Positions 6,498 through 13,491 of a DNA stretch of 15,836 nucleotides are shown here, one piece after another (within the stretch, counting starts at the first letter, position 1; each line of letters opens with the position of its first letter). The stretch comes from Acidobacterium sp. (GTDB lineage: Bacteria; Acidobacteriota; Terriglobia; Terriglobales; Acidobacteriaceae): the NCBI GenBank assembly GCA_003152595.1, contig PMAM01000132.1, positions 10,932 through 26,767 on the forward strand, in the 5' to 3' direction. A model generated the notes under the pieces. That model did not search any database. It had not been told where the DNA came from and saw nothing but the letters and a program-made list of their open reading frames with translations. The translations under genes were made by a program, and so were the position numbers.

Positions 6498-6851
6498 TCA
6501 CATCCACTTGACGCCGCTCTCCCCAACGATCACGAACACGTCGAGCAGATGCGTGATCCCGAGCAGGTGGCGTATCTGCTTGCTCAGGTGCGCCAGTTCC
6601 AGACTGCAGCCTGCGGATTTCGCCGCGACGTAGAGACGCACCAGCGCTCCCATCCCCATACTGTCCGTGTGTTTCAGGTCCGAAAGATCGAGCACCACGC
6701 GCTTGTGGTCCGGAAAAAGCGGGCGAACGCCAGTGAGGAGCACGTCCGTGACCCCGGCGACCAGCTTGCCATGGCAGCGGACAATGGCAACGCTGTCCGG
6801 ACAATGTTCCACTTCAAAGGTGAAAGCGGAGGGTGCGGCCATCTGAGACAT
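6498..6851 (-). CDS. STAS-domain protein (anti-sigma factor antagonist type)
   Basis: This 117-residue single-domain protein has the SpoIIAA layout. A strand-rich N-terminus contains VAIVRCHGKL (21-30), followed by the signature VVLDLSDLKHTDSMGMGALV (52-71). In the signature, S64 after the aspartate is where SpoIIAA-type antagonists are phosphorylated by their cognate anti-sigma kinase. It then has the usual helix and a C-terminal strand. Such proteins release sigma factors by partner switching. No anti-sigma kinase or phosphatase is in the window, so the partner is unknown. GAGGG lies at useful spacing before the ATG. The gene follows the persulfide dioxygenase by 77 bases on the same strand and is probably the last gene of that transcript. 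Confidence 0.88.
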   Translation of the reverse strand: MSQMAAPSAFTFEVEHCPDSVAIVRCHGKLVAGVTDVLLTGVRPLFPDHKRVVLDLSDLKHTDSMGMGALVRLYVAAKSAGCSLELAHLSKQIRHLLGITHLLDVFVIVGESGVKWM

Positions 6852-6928
6852 GAAGTGCCCTCGTCAAAGGCGAGCAGCAGGATTGCAGCGGGGTCGAGCG
6901 ATTATCGCACAGCTGGCAGGGTGCGGGA

Positions 6929-8335
6929 TCAGGCGGCCGGCGCGCTGGCCACCGGCAGCGAGGCCGCATCCCAGGCGGCGAGCCCCCCGGCCACTTCCAC
7001 CAGATCCGTGATTCCCTGCTGCTGCAAAAGGCTGGCCGCAATCGAGGAACGATAGCCACCGGCGCACTGCACCGCGATAGCGCGATCGCGCGGGATCTCG
7101 GCGGCCTGATCGCGCAGGCGGTTCAGCGGCAGGTTCACGCTTCCGCCGATGTGCCGCGCGGACCACTCACGCGACGTGCGGACGTCGATGAGCAGCGGCG
7201 GCACCGAACCGGCCATCAGCGCCGCCAGCTCCGGCGCGCTGGAACGAAGCGTGTACGCGAGCAGCTCCGGGTGGTCCGTCAAGGCTTCCATCCCTCCCCC
7301 AAGATAGCCACGAACCTGATCGAAGCCAATGCGTCCGAGCCGGAGCGCGGCTTCGTGTTCCCGGCCGGGACTGGCGATGAGAAGAATAGGACGGCTGGGG
7401 TTGAGCACCGTGCCGGCCCAGGTGGCGTACTGCCCGTCCAGACCGATATTGATGGAGCCGGCGAGATGGCCCGCAGCAAATTCGTCGGGGTGGCGGACGT
7501 CCAGGACCTGCGCACCGTCGCCCGCAAGGGCGAGGAATGCATCCAGTTCGAGCGGCTGCAGGACCTGTTCAAGGTTGGTGTCCAGCGTCGTCCGCTCGCG
7601 CGTGTTCAGGACCGCGTCCCAGGTGAAGTAGGGCGGCGCGTCGGGTTGATCAGCGGTCACGATAGCGATGAACTGCTCGCGGGTCATGGGTTGTAGAGCG
7701 TAGTTGAAGCGGCGCTGCTCACCCATGGTGGAGACGGTCTCCTTCGAAATGTTCTTGCCGCAGAGCGAGCCGGCCCCGTGCGCAGGATAAATAAGAACCG
7801 CGTCGGACAGCGGGAGCAACTGGTTGTGTACGGAGTCGTAGAGATGGCTGCCCAGTTCCGCGGCGGTCCAGCCGAGTGAGGCGCGCAGGTCGGGCCGTCC
7901 AACATCGCCGATAAAGAGCGTATCGCCCGTCAGCACGGCGTATGGCTGCTCGGAATCCCGCTGCTTGTCGTAAACGAGCAGCGAAATGGACTCGATCGTG
8001 TGTCCGGGAGTCTCAAGGACCTGAAGACGGAGGCCGGGAAACTCCAGGGTGTCGCCGTTGTTCATGGCCACAAAGGAATACTCGGCTTTTCCGCGGGCGC
8101 CGAGGTGAATCGTGGCGCCGCACCGGTCGCGCAGCTCCAGGTGGCCCGCGACAAAGTCGGCGTGGAAATGCGTCAGGAAGACGTGTCGGATGGTCAAACG
8201 GTTCGCCGCCGTGTCAGCCAGGTACTGCTCGATGTCGCGCTGCGGATCGACCACGATCGCCGTGCCGGATGCCTCGTCTCCGAGGAGGTAGGAAGCATGG
8301 GCGAGACAGCCAAGGTAGTACTGTTTCAGAAACAT
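6929..8335 (-). CDS. Persulfide dioxygenase fused to two rhodanese domains (CstB-like)
   Basis: The 468-residue protein has a metallo-beta-lactamase fold of the ETHE1/persulfide dioxygenase type (about 1-250), then two rhodanese modules (about 262-360 and 366-460). Metal-ligand candidates are H56 and D60 in THFHADFVAGH, H112 in ETPGHT and D138 in LTGDTLFIGDVGRPDL. F61 replaces the last histidine of HxHxDH, as expected for a mononuclear iron site. The first rhodanese keeps LDVRHPDEFAAGHL, but its active loop is ASPGREHE with no cysteine, so it should be inactive. The second has C424 in CAGGYRSS. The family oxidises glutathione or low-molecular-weight persulfides to sulfite, and in CstB the rhodanese couples this to thiosulfate. 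The gene follows the aldolase gene by 40 bases, and only a weak GAAG-type ribosome site is seen. Confidence 0.92.
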   Translation of the reverse strand: MFLKQYYLGCLAHASYLLGDEASGTAIVVDPQRDIEQYLADTAANRLTIRHVFLTHFHADFVAGHLELRDRCGATIHLGARGKAEYSFVAMNNGDTLEFPGLRLQVLETPGHTIESISLLVYDKQRDSEQPYAVLTGDTLFIGDVGRPDLRASLGWTAAELGSHLYDSVHNQLLPLSDAVLIYPAHGAGSLCGKNISKETVSTMGEQRRFNYALQPMTREQFIAIVTADQPDAPPYFTWDAVLNTRERTTLDTNLEQVLQPLELDAFLALAGDGAQVLDVRHPDEFAAGHLAGSINIGLDGQYATWAGTVLNPSRPILLIASPGREHEAALRLGRIGFDQVRGYLGGGMEALTDHPELLAYTLRSSAPELAALMAGSVPPLLIDVRTSREWSARHIGGSVNLPLNRLRDQAAEIPRDRAIAVQCAGGYRSSIAASLLQQQGITDLVEVAGGLAAWDAASLPVASAPAA

Positions 8336-8375
8336 TGCGTAGAAGCTTCGCCCGAACAGCCTGCCGCGGTCAAAT

Positions 8376-9446
8376 CTAATTGCGAATATCGCCCATGGCG
8401 GTGGCGACTTCGGTCTTCTGGTCGATGGTAAGCGGCAAAAGCGGGATGCGGGGAACCCCGCCGTAATAGCCGTTCAGGTCGCAGGCGTGCTTGATGCCGG
8501 CAATGCTGTATTTGCCGGTCACCACGCGCGCAGCCTCGATCAGACTCCGCTGCTTTTCGCGCGCGACGATGGGGTCATTCTCCTTCCAGGCCGTGTAAAC
8601 CTCCTGGCACGCCTGCGGTGCGCAGGCCGCAAACGCCAGGACAGCCCCCGAGGCTCCGGCCTCCAGAGCGGAAAGCACGGTCTCGGCTGAACCGGACAGA
8701 ATCTGAAAGCCCACTTCCTTCCTGCGCATCGTTTTGATCACAGGAGGGACAACAGCAACGGCCGGTGCACCGCCGAGAAGTTCAGCCGAGACGAAGTCCG
8801 GGATCGCCGCGGCCTCCGTCTCGGCCATCATCATGCGGCTGGTAATCGCGGTGAAGACCGGCGTTACGAGGACACTCCGTTTAGGCGCGCTGCGCGTGGC
8901 GGCAAGCAGAGCCTGGATGCGTTCGAGCGAACCCGACGAGTCCTTGATCCCGATGATGTTCGGGTGCTGGGCCAGCTCGGCAACCGCTTCAACCGGCAGC
9001 TCGACATTCGTGAAGCGCGGAATACTGTACAGGACAACGGGCAGGGGCGAGCGGTCGGCGATGGCGCGGTAGTAAGTGAGCATCGGCGTGGCGCCGGAAT
9101 TCAGGCCGTAAGAAGGCGTGTAGTAATTCGGCGTGCGTACAAGGACTGCGTCATATTGCTTCTCAGCCGCGTATTCGGCGAGTCGCAGGGTTTCCGAGAG
9201 GCTCTCGCGGGCGACGCCGGCGAGAAGGATCTTGTCAGGAGCGGCCGCAGAGGCGGCGTGGCGCAACACGTCGCGGGTTTCCTCGTCGCCCAGCATCACG
9301 GCTTCGCCGGTCGAGCCCAGCACAACCATGCCGGCACACGGAGTGCGGGAGTAGCGCTCAACGTTGTGTTCGAGCTTGCGCAGGTAGAGGCGGCCGTCGG
9401 GATAGAACGGCGTCGTGATCGCAGGGAAAATGCCTTCGAGAAGCAT
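8376..9446 (-). CDS. DHDPS/NAL-superfamily aldolase, HOGA-like
   Basis: The 356-residue class I aldolase-type barrel keeps GSTGE (44-48), the proton-relay tyrosine Y140 in VVLYSIPRFTN, and the Schiff-base lysine K168 in IIGIKDSSGS. Bacterial dihydrodipicolinate synthase usually has YNxPxRT at the tyrosine. YSIPRFT followed by ELPVEAVAELAQHPNIIGIKDSSG reads more like eukaryotic 4-hydroxy-2-oxoglutarate aldolase. Pyruvate is the likely shared product or substrate; the true substrate is unknown. The protein is about 60 residues longer than normal, and the excess falls around 182-246, between the lysine strand and FQILSGSAE. The start at MLLEGIFPAITTPF has no Shine-Dalgarno but has TACAAT six bases upstream; an ATG at 9497 would add 17 unrelated residues. 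It heads the transcript with the persulfide dioxygenase and STAS genes. I see no lysine-pathway neighbours. Confidence 0.88.
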   Translation of the reverse strand: MLLEGIFPAITTPFYPDGRLYLRKLEHNVERYSRTPCAGMVVLGSTGEAVMLGDEETRDVLRHAASAAAPDKILLAGVARESLSETLRLAEYAAEKQYDAVLVRTPNYYTPSYGLNSGATPMLTYYRAIADRSPLPVVLYSIPRFTNVELPVEAVAELAQHPNIIGIKDSSGSLERIQALLAATRSAPKRSVLVTPVFTAITSRMMMAETEAAAIPDFVSAELLGGAPAVAVVPPVIKTMRRKEVGFQILSGSAETVLSALEAGASGAVLAFAACAPQACQEVYTAWKENDPIVAREKQRSLIEAARVVTGKYSIAGIKHACDLNGYYGGVPRIPLLPLTIDQKTEVATAMGDIRN

Positions 9447-9452
9447 GAAACG

Positions 9453-9467
9453 ATTGTAACGAGTTAC
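9453..9467 (-). promoter_or_regulatory. -10 element and overlapping palindrome before the aldolase gene
   Basis: On the minus strand TACAAT (9458-9453) is a five-of-six -10 match, followed by six bases and then the aldolase ATG, which points to a leaderless mRNA. The best -35 at 17 bases, TCTGCA, matches only three of six. A 12-bp palindrome, GTAACGAGTTAC (9456-9467), overlaps the -10 and could be an operator. Confidence 0.4.
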
Positions 9468-9545
9468 CAGAAAAGTGCAGACACTCTCTGCAGCCACAAC
9501 CAGGGGGCGTTAGTCTGAGGGACAGATGCGATTCGGAGTGCGTAG

Positions 9546-10043
9546 ATGAACTCGCGGCCGGTTGAGAGCCTGGGACCCCAGGAGACCCGCGTCCTTTTCC
9601 AGGCGATGTGGTTCTTCTTTCATCTGGTCCTCTGCCTCATAGCCTGGGGAATCGCGCTGGGGGCGATCACGCTGTTTCACCCCGCCTACGTGCCGCCGCT
9701 GGTCACGCTGATCGTCTCGTTCGTGGTGCCTCTGGTGGCCGGATTCGGGTTCACGAAACTGCACCCGACCGAGAGCGCCACCCTGCCGTGGATGTTGGGC
9801 CTGATCTGGTGGATGGTTTGGGGACTCCACGTGCTCGACATGCCCACCGGGCCCATGGCCTGCTACCACTGCGGCGCGGTGGATAAGCTATGGCTGACAT
9901 TCCTGAGCCTGAACTCCGACAGCGGCCTGCTCGATGGTCAGGGGCGGTTCATCGCCACGTGGCCGGCGGTGGCGATGATCGGATACTCTATCGGGGCGAA
10001 GCTGGGGCTGCGGAACGCGGACATCCCCTTCGAAAGCAATTGA
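9546..10043 (+). CDS. Four-helix membrane protein with a CxxC loop
   Basis: I do not recognise this 165-residue protein. Hydrophobic segments fall at about 18-46, 49-72, 79-98 and 136-155, so it is an integral membrane protein with few hydrophilic regions. Between the third and fourth segments the sequence MPTGPMACYHCGAVDKLW places a CxxC pair (CYHC) in a short loop, where it could bind a metal or form a disulfide. Several tryptophans cluster in the third segment (LIWWMVWG). CGGAG lies at normal spacing before the ATG. It is divergent from the aldolase operon and 81 bases upstream of the large permease. A shared transcript with that permease is possible but not shown. Confidence 0.8.
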   Translation: MNSRPVESLGPQETRVLFQAMWFFFHLVLCLIAWGIALGAITLFHPAYVPPLVTLIVSFVVPLVAGFGFTKLHPTESATLPWMLGLIWWMVWGLHVLDMPTGPMACYHCGAVDKLWLTFLSLNSDSGLLDGQGRFIATWPAVAMIGYSIGAKLGLRNADIPFESN

Positions 10044-10124
10044 GCAGCGGGCCGGCCCTCGAGTCGCAGCAAAACCGAGTCGCTCCGCTTAACCATATGA
10101 ACCCTCGTCGGGCCATGGAGTCTC

Positions 10125-12611
10125 ATGCCGATCCCCGTTGAAGTGAGACTGGTCTTCCGGCAACTGCGCAAATCTCCGGGGTTCACCCTGACCGCGGTCC
10201 TGATGCTGGCCTTCGGCATCGGGGCAACGACGGCCATCTTCTCCATCGTCGATGGCGTCCTCCTGCGGCCGCTTCCCTTCCCGCATGCGGACCGGCTGGT
10301 CACGCTCGGCGATCAGGTGGAGGGAACGACCTGGGGGCACTCCGATCCGGGACCCGTTACAGGGCCGGAAGTGATCACCTATGCACGCGACACGCGCTCG
10401 TTTGAAAGCCTGGGCGGCTACACAGACAGCCCCTACGAGCTGTCCGGCTCGGGCACGCCGGCGCAGATCTATGGCGCGCGCATGACGCCGTCGATGTTCA
10501 CGGTGCTCGGCGTGGCTCCTCTGATGGGCCGCGCCTTCACCGCCCAGGAGGACACGCAGAAGACGCAGGTCGCCGTGTTGAGCTATGCCATGTGGAAGAG
10601 CCGCTTCAACGGCGATCCGTACATCATCGGGAGAAAGATTCTGCTGGACCGCAAGCCTTACACGGTGATCGGCGTGATGCCGCGAACTTTCGAGTTCCCG
10701 CTGAACCGCGGAACGCTCTATCGCTGCGAGTTGTGGGTCCCGATGAGCTTTTCCCCCGACGAGCTGTCCCCGGAAGCGGAGACCAGCTGGTATCTGCAGA
10801 TGGTGGGGCGGCTCAGGCCCGGCGTCAGCCCGGCGCAGGCGCAGGCCGATGCGGTGGGTGTCGCCGCGCAGATCATGCGCAGCTACCCGCCGGATCAGGC
10901 GAACTTCCGCATTCACCCCGTGGTGTATCCGCTGCAGCAGATAACGGTGCTCGAAGCGCGGCCCATGCTGCGGATGCTGTTCCTGGCGGTCGTGGTGGTG
11001 CTTCTGATCGCCTGCGCGAATCTGGCCGGTCTGCTGCTGGTGCGGGCCATCCGCCGCCAGCGGGAAACCGCGGTGCGGCTCGCGATCGGCGCCCCCGCGA
11101 TGACTCTGCTGCGCCAGATGATGCTGGAGAGCACGGCTCTGAGTTTGTCAGGCGGTCTCCTTGGAATCGCGCTGGCCGCGGTTGGGCTCGCCGCGGGACG
11201 ACGTTTCATCCCGCAGACCATTCCGCTGGTTCACGAGGTCCAGCTGGACTGGACCGTAGTCGGATTCGCCCTGTTGCTTGCATTGCTGACGGGGTTGCTC
11301 TGCGGGCTCGCCCCTGGCTTCGCTGCGCTGCGCACCAACGTCAGCGCTTCGATGAAGGAAGGCGGACGGAGCGGATCGGCCAGCGGCAGTCATGCGCGGC
11401 TGCGGTCGGTGCTGGTGGTAACGGAGATCGCTGTTGCGCTGGTGCTGCTCGCCGCATCGGGACTGCTGCTGCGAAGCTTCAGCAGGATGAGCGCGGTGGA
11501 TCTGGGCTTTCGGCCGGACCACGTCACGACTGCGTATTATTCACTGCCCCAAAAACAATACTCGGCGCAGGCGCAAATCGATACTTTCAATCGCAGGCTG
11601 CTCGATCAGCTGCGTTCGCTGCCCGGCGTGCAGGCCGCCGGACTCACCAGTACGATTCCGGCGACGGGGGATGGAATCGAAGCCTTCGTGGCGGACGCTT
11701 ACGTCGATCCGCGCGGACCGGACCGTACCGCGGCATCTCCCTCGGCGGTGATCGGCGATTTCTTCAAGGCGATGGGCATTCCGCTGCTGCAGGGGCGATA
11801 TTTCTCCGTCAGCGACGATGCCAATAACCAGCTCGTGGTGATCGTGAACCACGAATTTGCCGAGCACTACTGGCCCCACCAGGATCCAGTCGGCAAGCGG
11901 ATGCGGATTGGCACGCTGAAGATGAACACGCCGTGGATGACGGTGGTGGGCGAAGTCGCCGACGCGAAGCTCAATGCGCCCGACGTCGACGCGCGCGAGC
12001 AGTTCTACCTGCCCGTAGCCCAACTGGAGAAGGATGAGGGGACTTTGGCGCTGCCCACCGATCTGAACGGTAACATCGGCTACATCGTAGTGCGATCGGC
12101 GCTGCCGCCCGAGCAGATGGAGAATGCGGTGCGCGCGACGGTTCGCTCCATCGATCCATTGCTGCCGCTCGCCGAAGTGAAGACCATGGATGAGGTGGTC
12201 GCGGCGAGTGAGGCCCCCCGCCGGTTCAATACTGTGATCATTTCCAGCTTCGCTCTGGCCGCGGTTCTGCTGGCCGTGCTGGGGATCTACAGCATCATCG
12301 CCTTCTCGGTGGCGTCGCGCGTACAGGAGATGGCGATCCGCATGGCGCTGGGCTCGCAGCGTTCGCACATCCTGCGGCTGGTTGTCGCCTCCGGACTGAA
12401 GCTCGCCGCCGTCGGCTGCGCGGCAGGGCTGGCCGGCGCGGTAGCCGTGTCCAACCTGTTGCGATCCTTCCTCTATAACGTGAGCCCCTTCGATCCTCTG
12501 GTCATGACGCTGACGTCGCTGGTGGTCCTGGCGCTGGCCGCCGCCGCGTCGGCGTTACCAGCCCGCAGGGCTGCATCGGTGGATCCTATTCAAGCCCTGC
12601 GAGGAGAGTAA
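10125..12611 (+). CDS. ADOP-type duplicated MacB/FtsX permease
   Basis: This 828-residue protein has two MacB/FtsX halves. Half one runs from a first helix in SPGFTLTAVLMLAFGIGATT (18-37) through an extracytoplasmic MacB core domain to FtsX helices starting near 284 (LFLAVVVVLLIACANLAGLL). Half two starts near 425 (RSVLVVTEIAVALVLLAASG), followed by a second core domain and helices from about 704. The end, PARRAASVDPIQALRGE, is the usual finish of MacB-type permeases. The QLRKSPGFTLTAVLMLAFGIGATTAIFS opening and the duplicated layout are typical of the acidobacterial duplicated orphan permease family, and no ABC ATPase lies nearby. Its substrate is unknown. The start has GGAG five bases upstream. 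Some relatives carry an extra N-terminal helical domain, which this one lacks. Confidence 0.92.
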   Translation: MPIPVEVRLVFRQLRKSPGFTLTAVLMLAFGIGATTAIFSIVDGVLLRPLPFPHADRLVTLGDQVEGTTWGHSDPGPVTGPEVITYARDTRSFESLGGYTDSPYELSGSGTPAQIYGARMTPSMFTVLGVAPLMGRAFTAQEDTQKTQVAVLSYAMWKSRFNGDPYIIGRKILLDRKPYTVIGVMPRTFEFPLNRGTLYRCELWVPMSFSPDELSPEAETSWYLQMVGRLRPGVSPAQAQADAVGVAAQIMRSYPPDQANFRIHPVVYPLQQITVLEARPMLRMLFLAVVVVLLIACANLAGLLLVRAIRRQRETAVRLAIGAPAMTLLRQMMLESTALSLSGGLLGIALAAVGLAAGRRFIPQTIPLVHEVQLDWTVVGFALLLALLTGLLCGLAPGFAALRTNVSASMKEGGRSGSASGSHARLRSVLVVTEIAVALVLLAASGLLLRSFSRMSAVDLGFRPDHVTTAYYSLPQKQYSAQAQIDTFNRRLLDQLRSLPGVQAAGLTSTIPATGDGIEAFVADAYVDPRGPDRTAASPSAVIGDFFKAMGIPLLQGRYFSVSDDANNQLVVIVNHEFAEHYWPHQDPVGKRMRIGTLKMNTPWMTVVGEVADAKLNAPDVDAREQFYLPVAQLEKDEGTLALPTDLNGNIGYIVVRSALPPEQMENAVRATVRSIDPLLPLAEVKTMDEVVAASEAPRRFNTVIISSFALAAVLLAVLGIYSIIAFSVASRVQEMAIRMALGSQRSHILRLVVASGLKLAAVGCAAGLAGAVAVSNLLRSFLYNVSPFDPLVMTLTSLVVLALAAAASALPARRAASVDPIQALRGE

Positions 12612-12656
12612 CCGGCAGCAGTCTCAGGGCACTGGACCAGAGATTGGGGCGATCGG

Positions 12657-13292
12657 CTATTTGCCCTTCATCACCTTGCCGCTGCTTGCGTCAACAAGGG
12701 CGGCATAACCGGCCTTTTGGGTGCCCCACAGGATGTACCACACCGGCGCCGGGAACTTATAGGTATCGCCGGCCTCGAACTCGGTGACTTCCAGTTTCGG
12801 CTGCTTTTTCAGGATCTCGGCAGCGTCGGTGGCGGCCGCCGCGTAGGCGGCATCGGAGTCCACGCTGAACATTGACGTATCGATCGGCATCGCATCGCGC
12901 GTCGGGCCTTTCCACGGCAGAGCCAGACCCGCTGCAACCCCCTTCGAAACAGAGGGCGGAGCGTCCGCGATCGCATACTTGAAGGTGCGATAACTGCCGA
13001 GGCTGGCTGAACCGAAGACTGCCTCCCACATACCTGCTTTGCCGGCTGCGTTCTTGTAGCCGGGAACTTCCCTCATTGTCAGCCGTATCGGCTCCGCATC
13101 GGAAGCCCACGCGTGAGCCGTCTTGTACATCTCCCAGAAGGCCGTTTTCCCGCTGACGATCTGCGGCGCAGCGGCAGCCTGGGTCGTGGCGGCCGGTTGG
13201 GGGCTCGGGGTATTGCTGTTGCTGGAACTGGAGCAACCGGACAGGAACAAGATTGCAACTGCCAATAGCGCGACATGGCGCAGAGAAACCAT
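12657..13292 (-). CDS. Secreted lipoprotein of unknown function
   Basis: The 211-residue product starts at MVSLRHVALLAVAILFLSGC, preceded by GTGGAGGAC six bases away; the longer frame from 13364 has no such site. LSGC is a clear lipobox with C20 as the lipidated cysteine. A low-complexity linker rich in serine, proline, alanine and glutamine follows (about 21-43). The mature domain starts at IVSGKTAFWEMYKTAHAWASD and contains LTMREVPGYKNAAGKAGMWEAVFGSAS. The C-terminal third, with VWYILWGTQKAGYAALVDASSGKVM, resembles the strand-helix-strand ends of small periplasmic domains that sample peptide-like ligands. I cannot assign a family. It converges on the permease gene, with 45 bases between the stop codons and no clear terminator there. 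Confidence 0.82.
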   Translation of the reverse strand: MVSLRHVALLAVAILFLSGCSSSSNSNTPSPQPAATTQAAAAPQIVSGKTAFWEMYKTAHAWASDAEPIRLTMREVPGYKNAAGKAGMWEAVFGSASLGSYRTFKYAIADAPPSVSKGVAAGLALPWKGPTRDAMPIDTSMFSVDSDAAYAAAATDAAEILKKQPKLEVTEFEAGDTYKFPAPVWYILWGTQKAGYAALVDASSGKVMKGK

Positions 13293-13339
13293 CTTTGTCC
13301 TCCACCTCAGGATCGAGACGCAACGTTCGTCCGGGGAGC

Positions 13340-13345
13340 AGTATA
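13340..13345 (-). promoter_or_regulatory. -10 element for the lipoprotein gene
   Basis: TATACT on the minus strand matches five of six -10 positions and would start transcription near 13333, giving a leader of about 40 bases with the GGAGG site at its end. At 18 bases the -35 candidate CTGTCG matches only three of six. Confidence 0.35.
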
Positions 13346-13352
13346 GACCGCG

Positions 13353-13424
13353 GCGACCGTCCACGACAGCATGATCGCCGGTCGCGGGAAGAAAACGATG
13401 TGACCCCTGTCACCGGAATTCCGG
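13353..13424. repeat. Stack of inverted repeats upstream of the lipoprotein gene
   Basis: Three symmetrical elements are packed into about 70 bases between the chemoreceptor terminator and the lipoprotein promoter. GCGACCG (13353-13359) pairs with CGGTCGC (13379-13385). GTGAC/GTCAC (13400-13413) has a four-base spacer. CCGGAATTCCGG (13413-13424) is a perfect 12-bp palindrome. They could be operators or part of the mRNA 3' end of the chemoreceptor operon. Confidence 0.4.
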
Positions 13425-13427
13425 AAA

Positions 13428-13471
13428 GTGAAAACAGAGCCGCCGCCCGGCAGATCAGGACCGGGCGGCGG
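13428..13471 (-). terminator. Intrinsic terminator of the chemoreceptor operon
   Basis: CCGCCGCCCGG and CCGGGCGGCGG form a perfect 11-pair GC stem (13440-13450 and 13461-13471) with a ten-base loop. The stem begins 20 bases after the chemoreceptor stop codon. On the minus strand it is followed by CTCTGTTTTCAC, a usable U-tract. This is the clearest terminator in the window. Confidence 0.8.
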
Positions 13472-13491
13472 AGGTGAGGCGGAAGCGCCAA

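Noticed and set aside
10049..10058. GGGCCGGCCC palindrome after the four-TM gene
   Set aside because: It is only ten bases with no loop room and no T-run. Such palindromes are expected by chance in GC-rich DNA, so it was not called a terminator.
10592..11827. 411-residue plus-strand open frame inside the permease
   Set aside because: It is a different frame of the ADOP permease gene, with low-complexity arginine- and alanine-rich sequence and no start signal.
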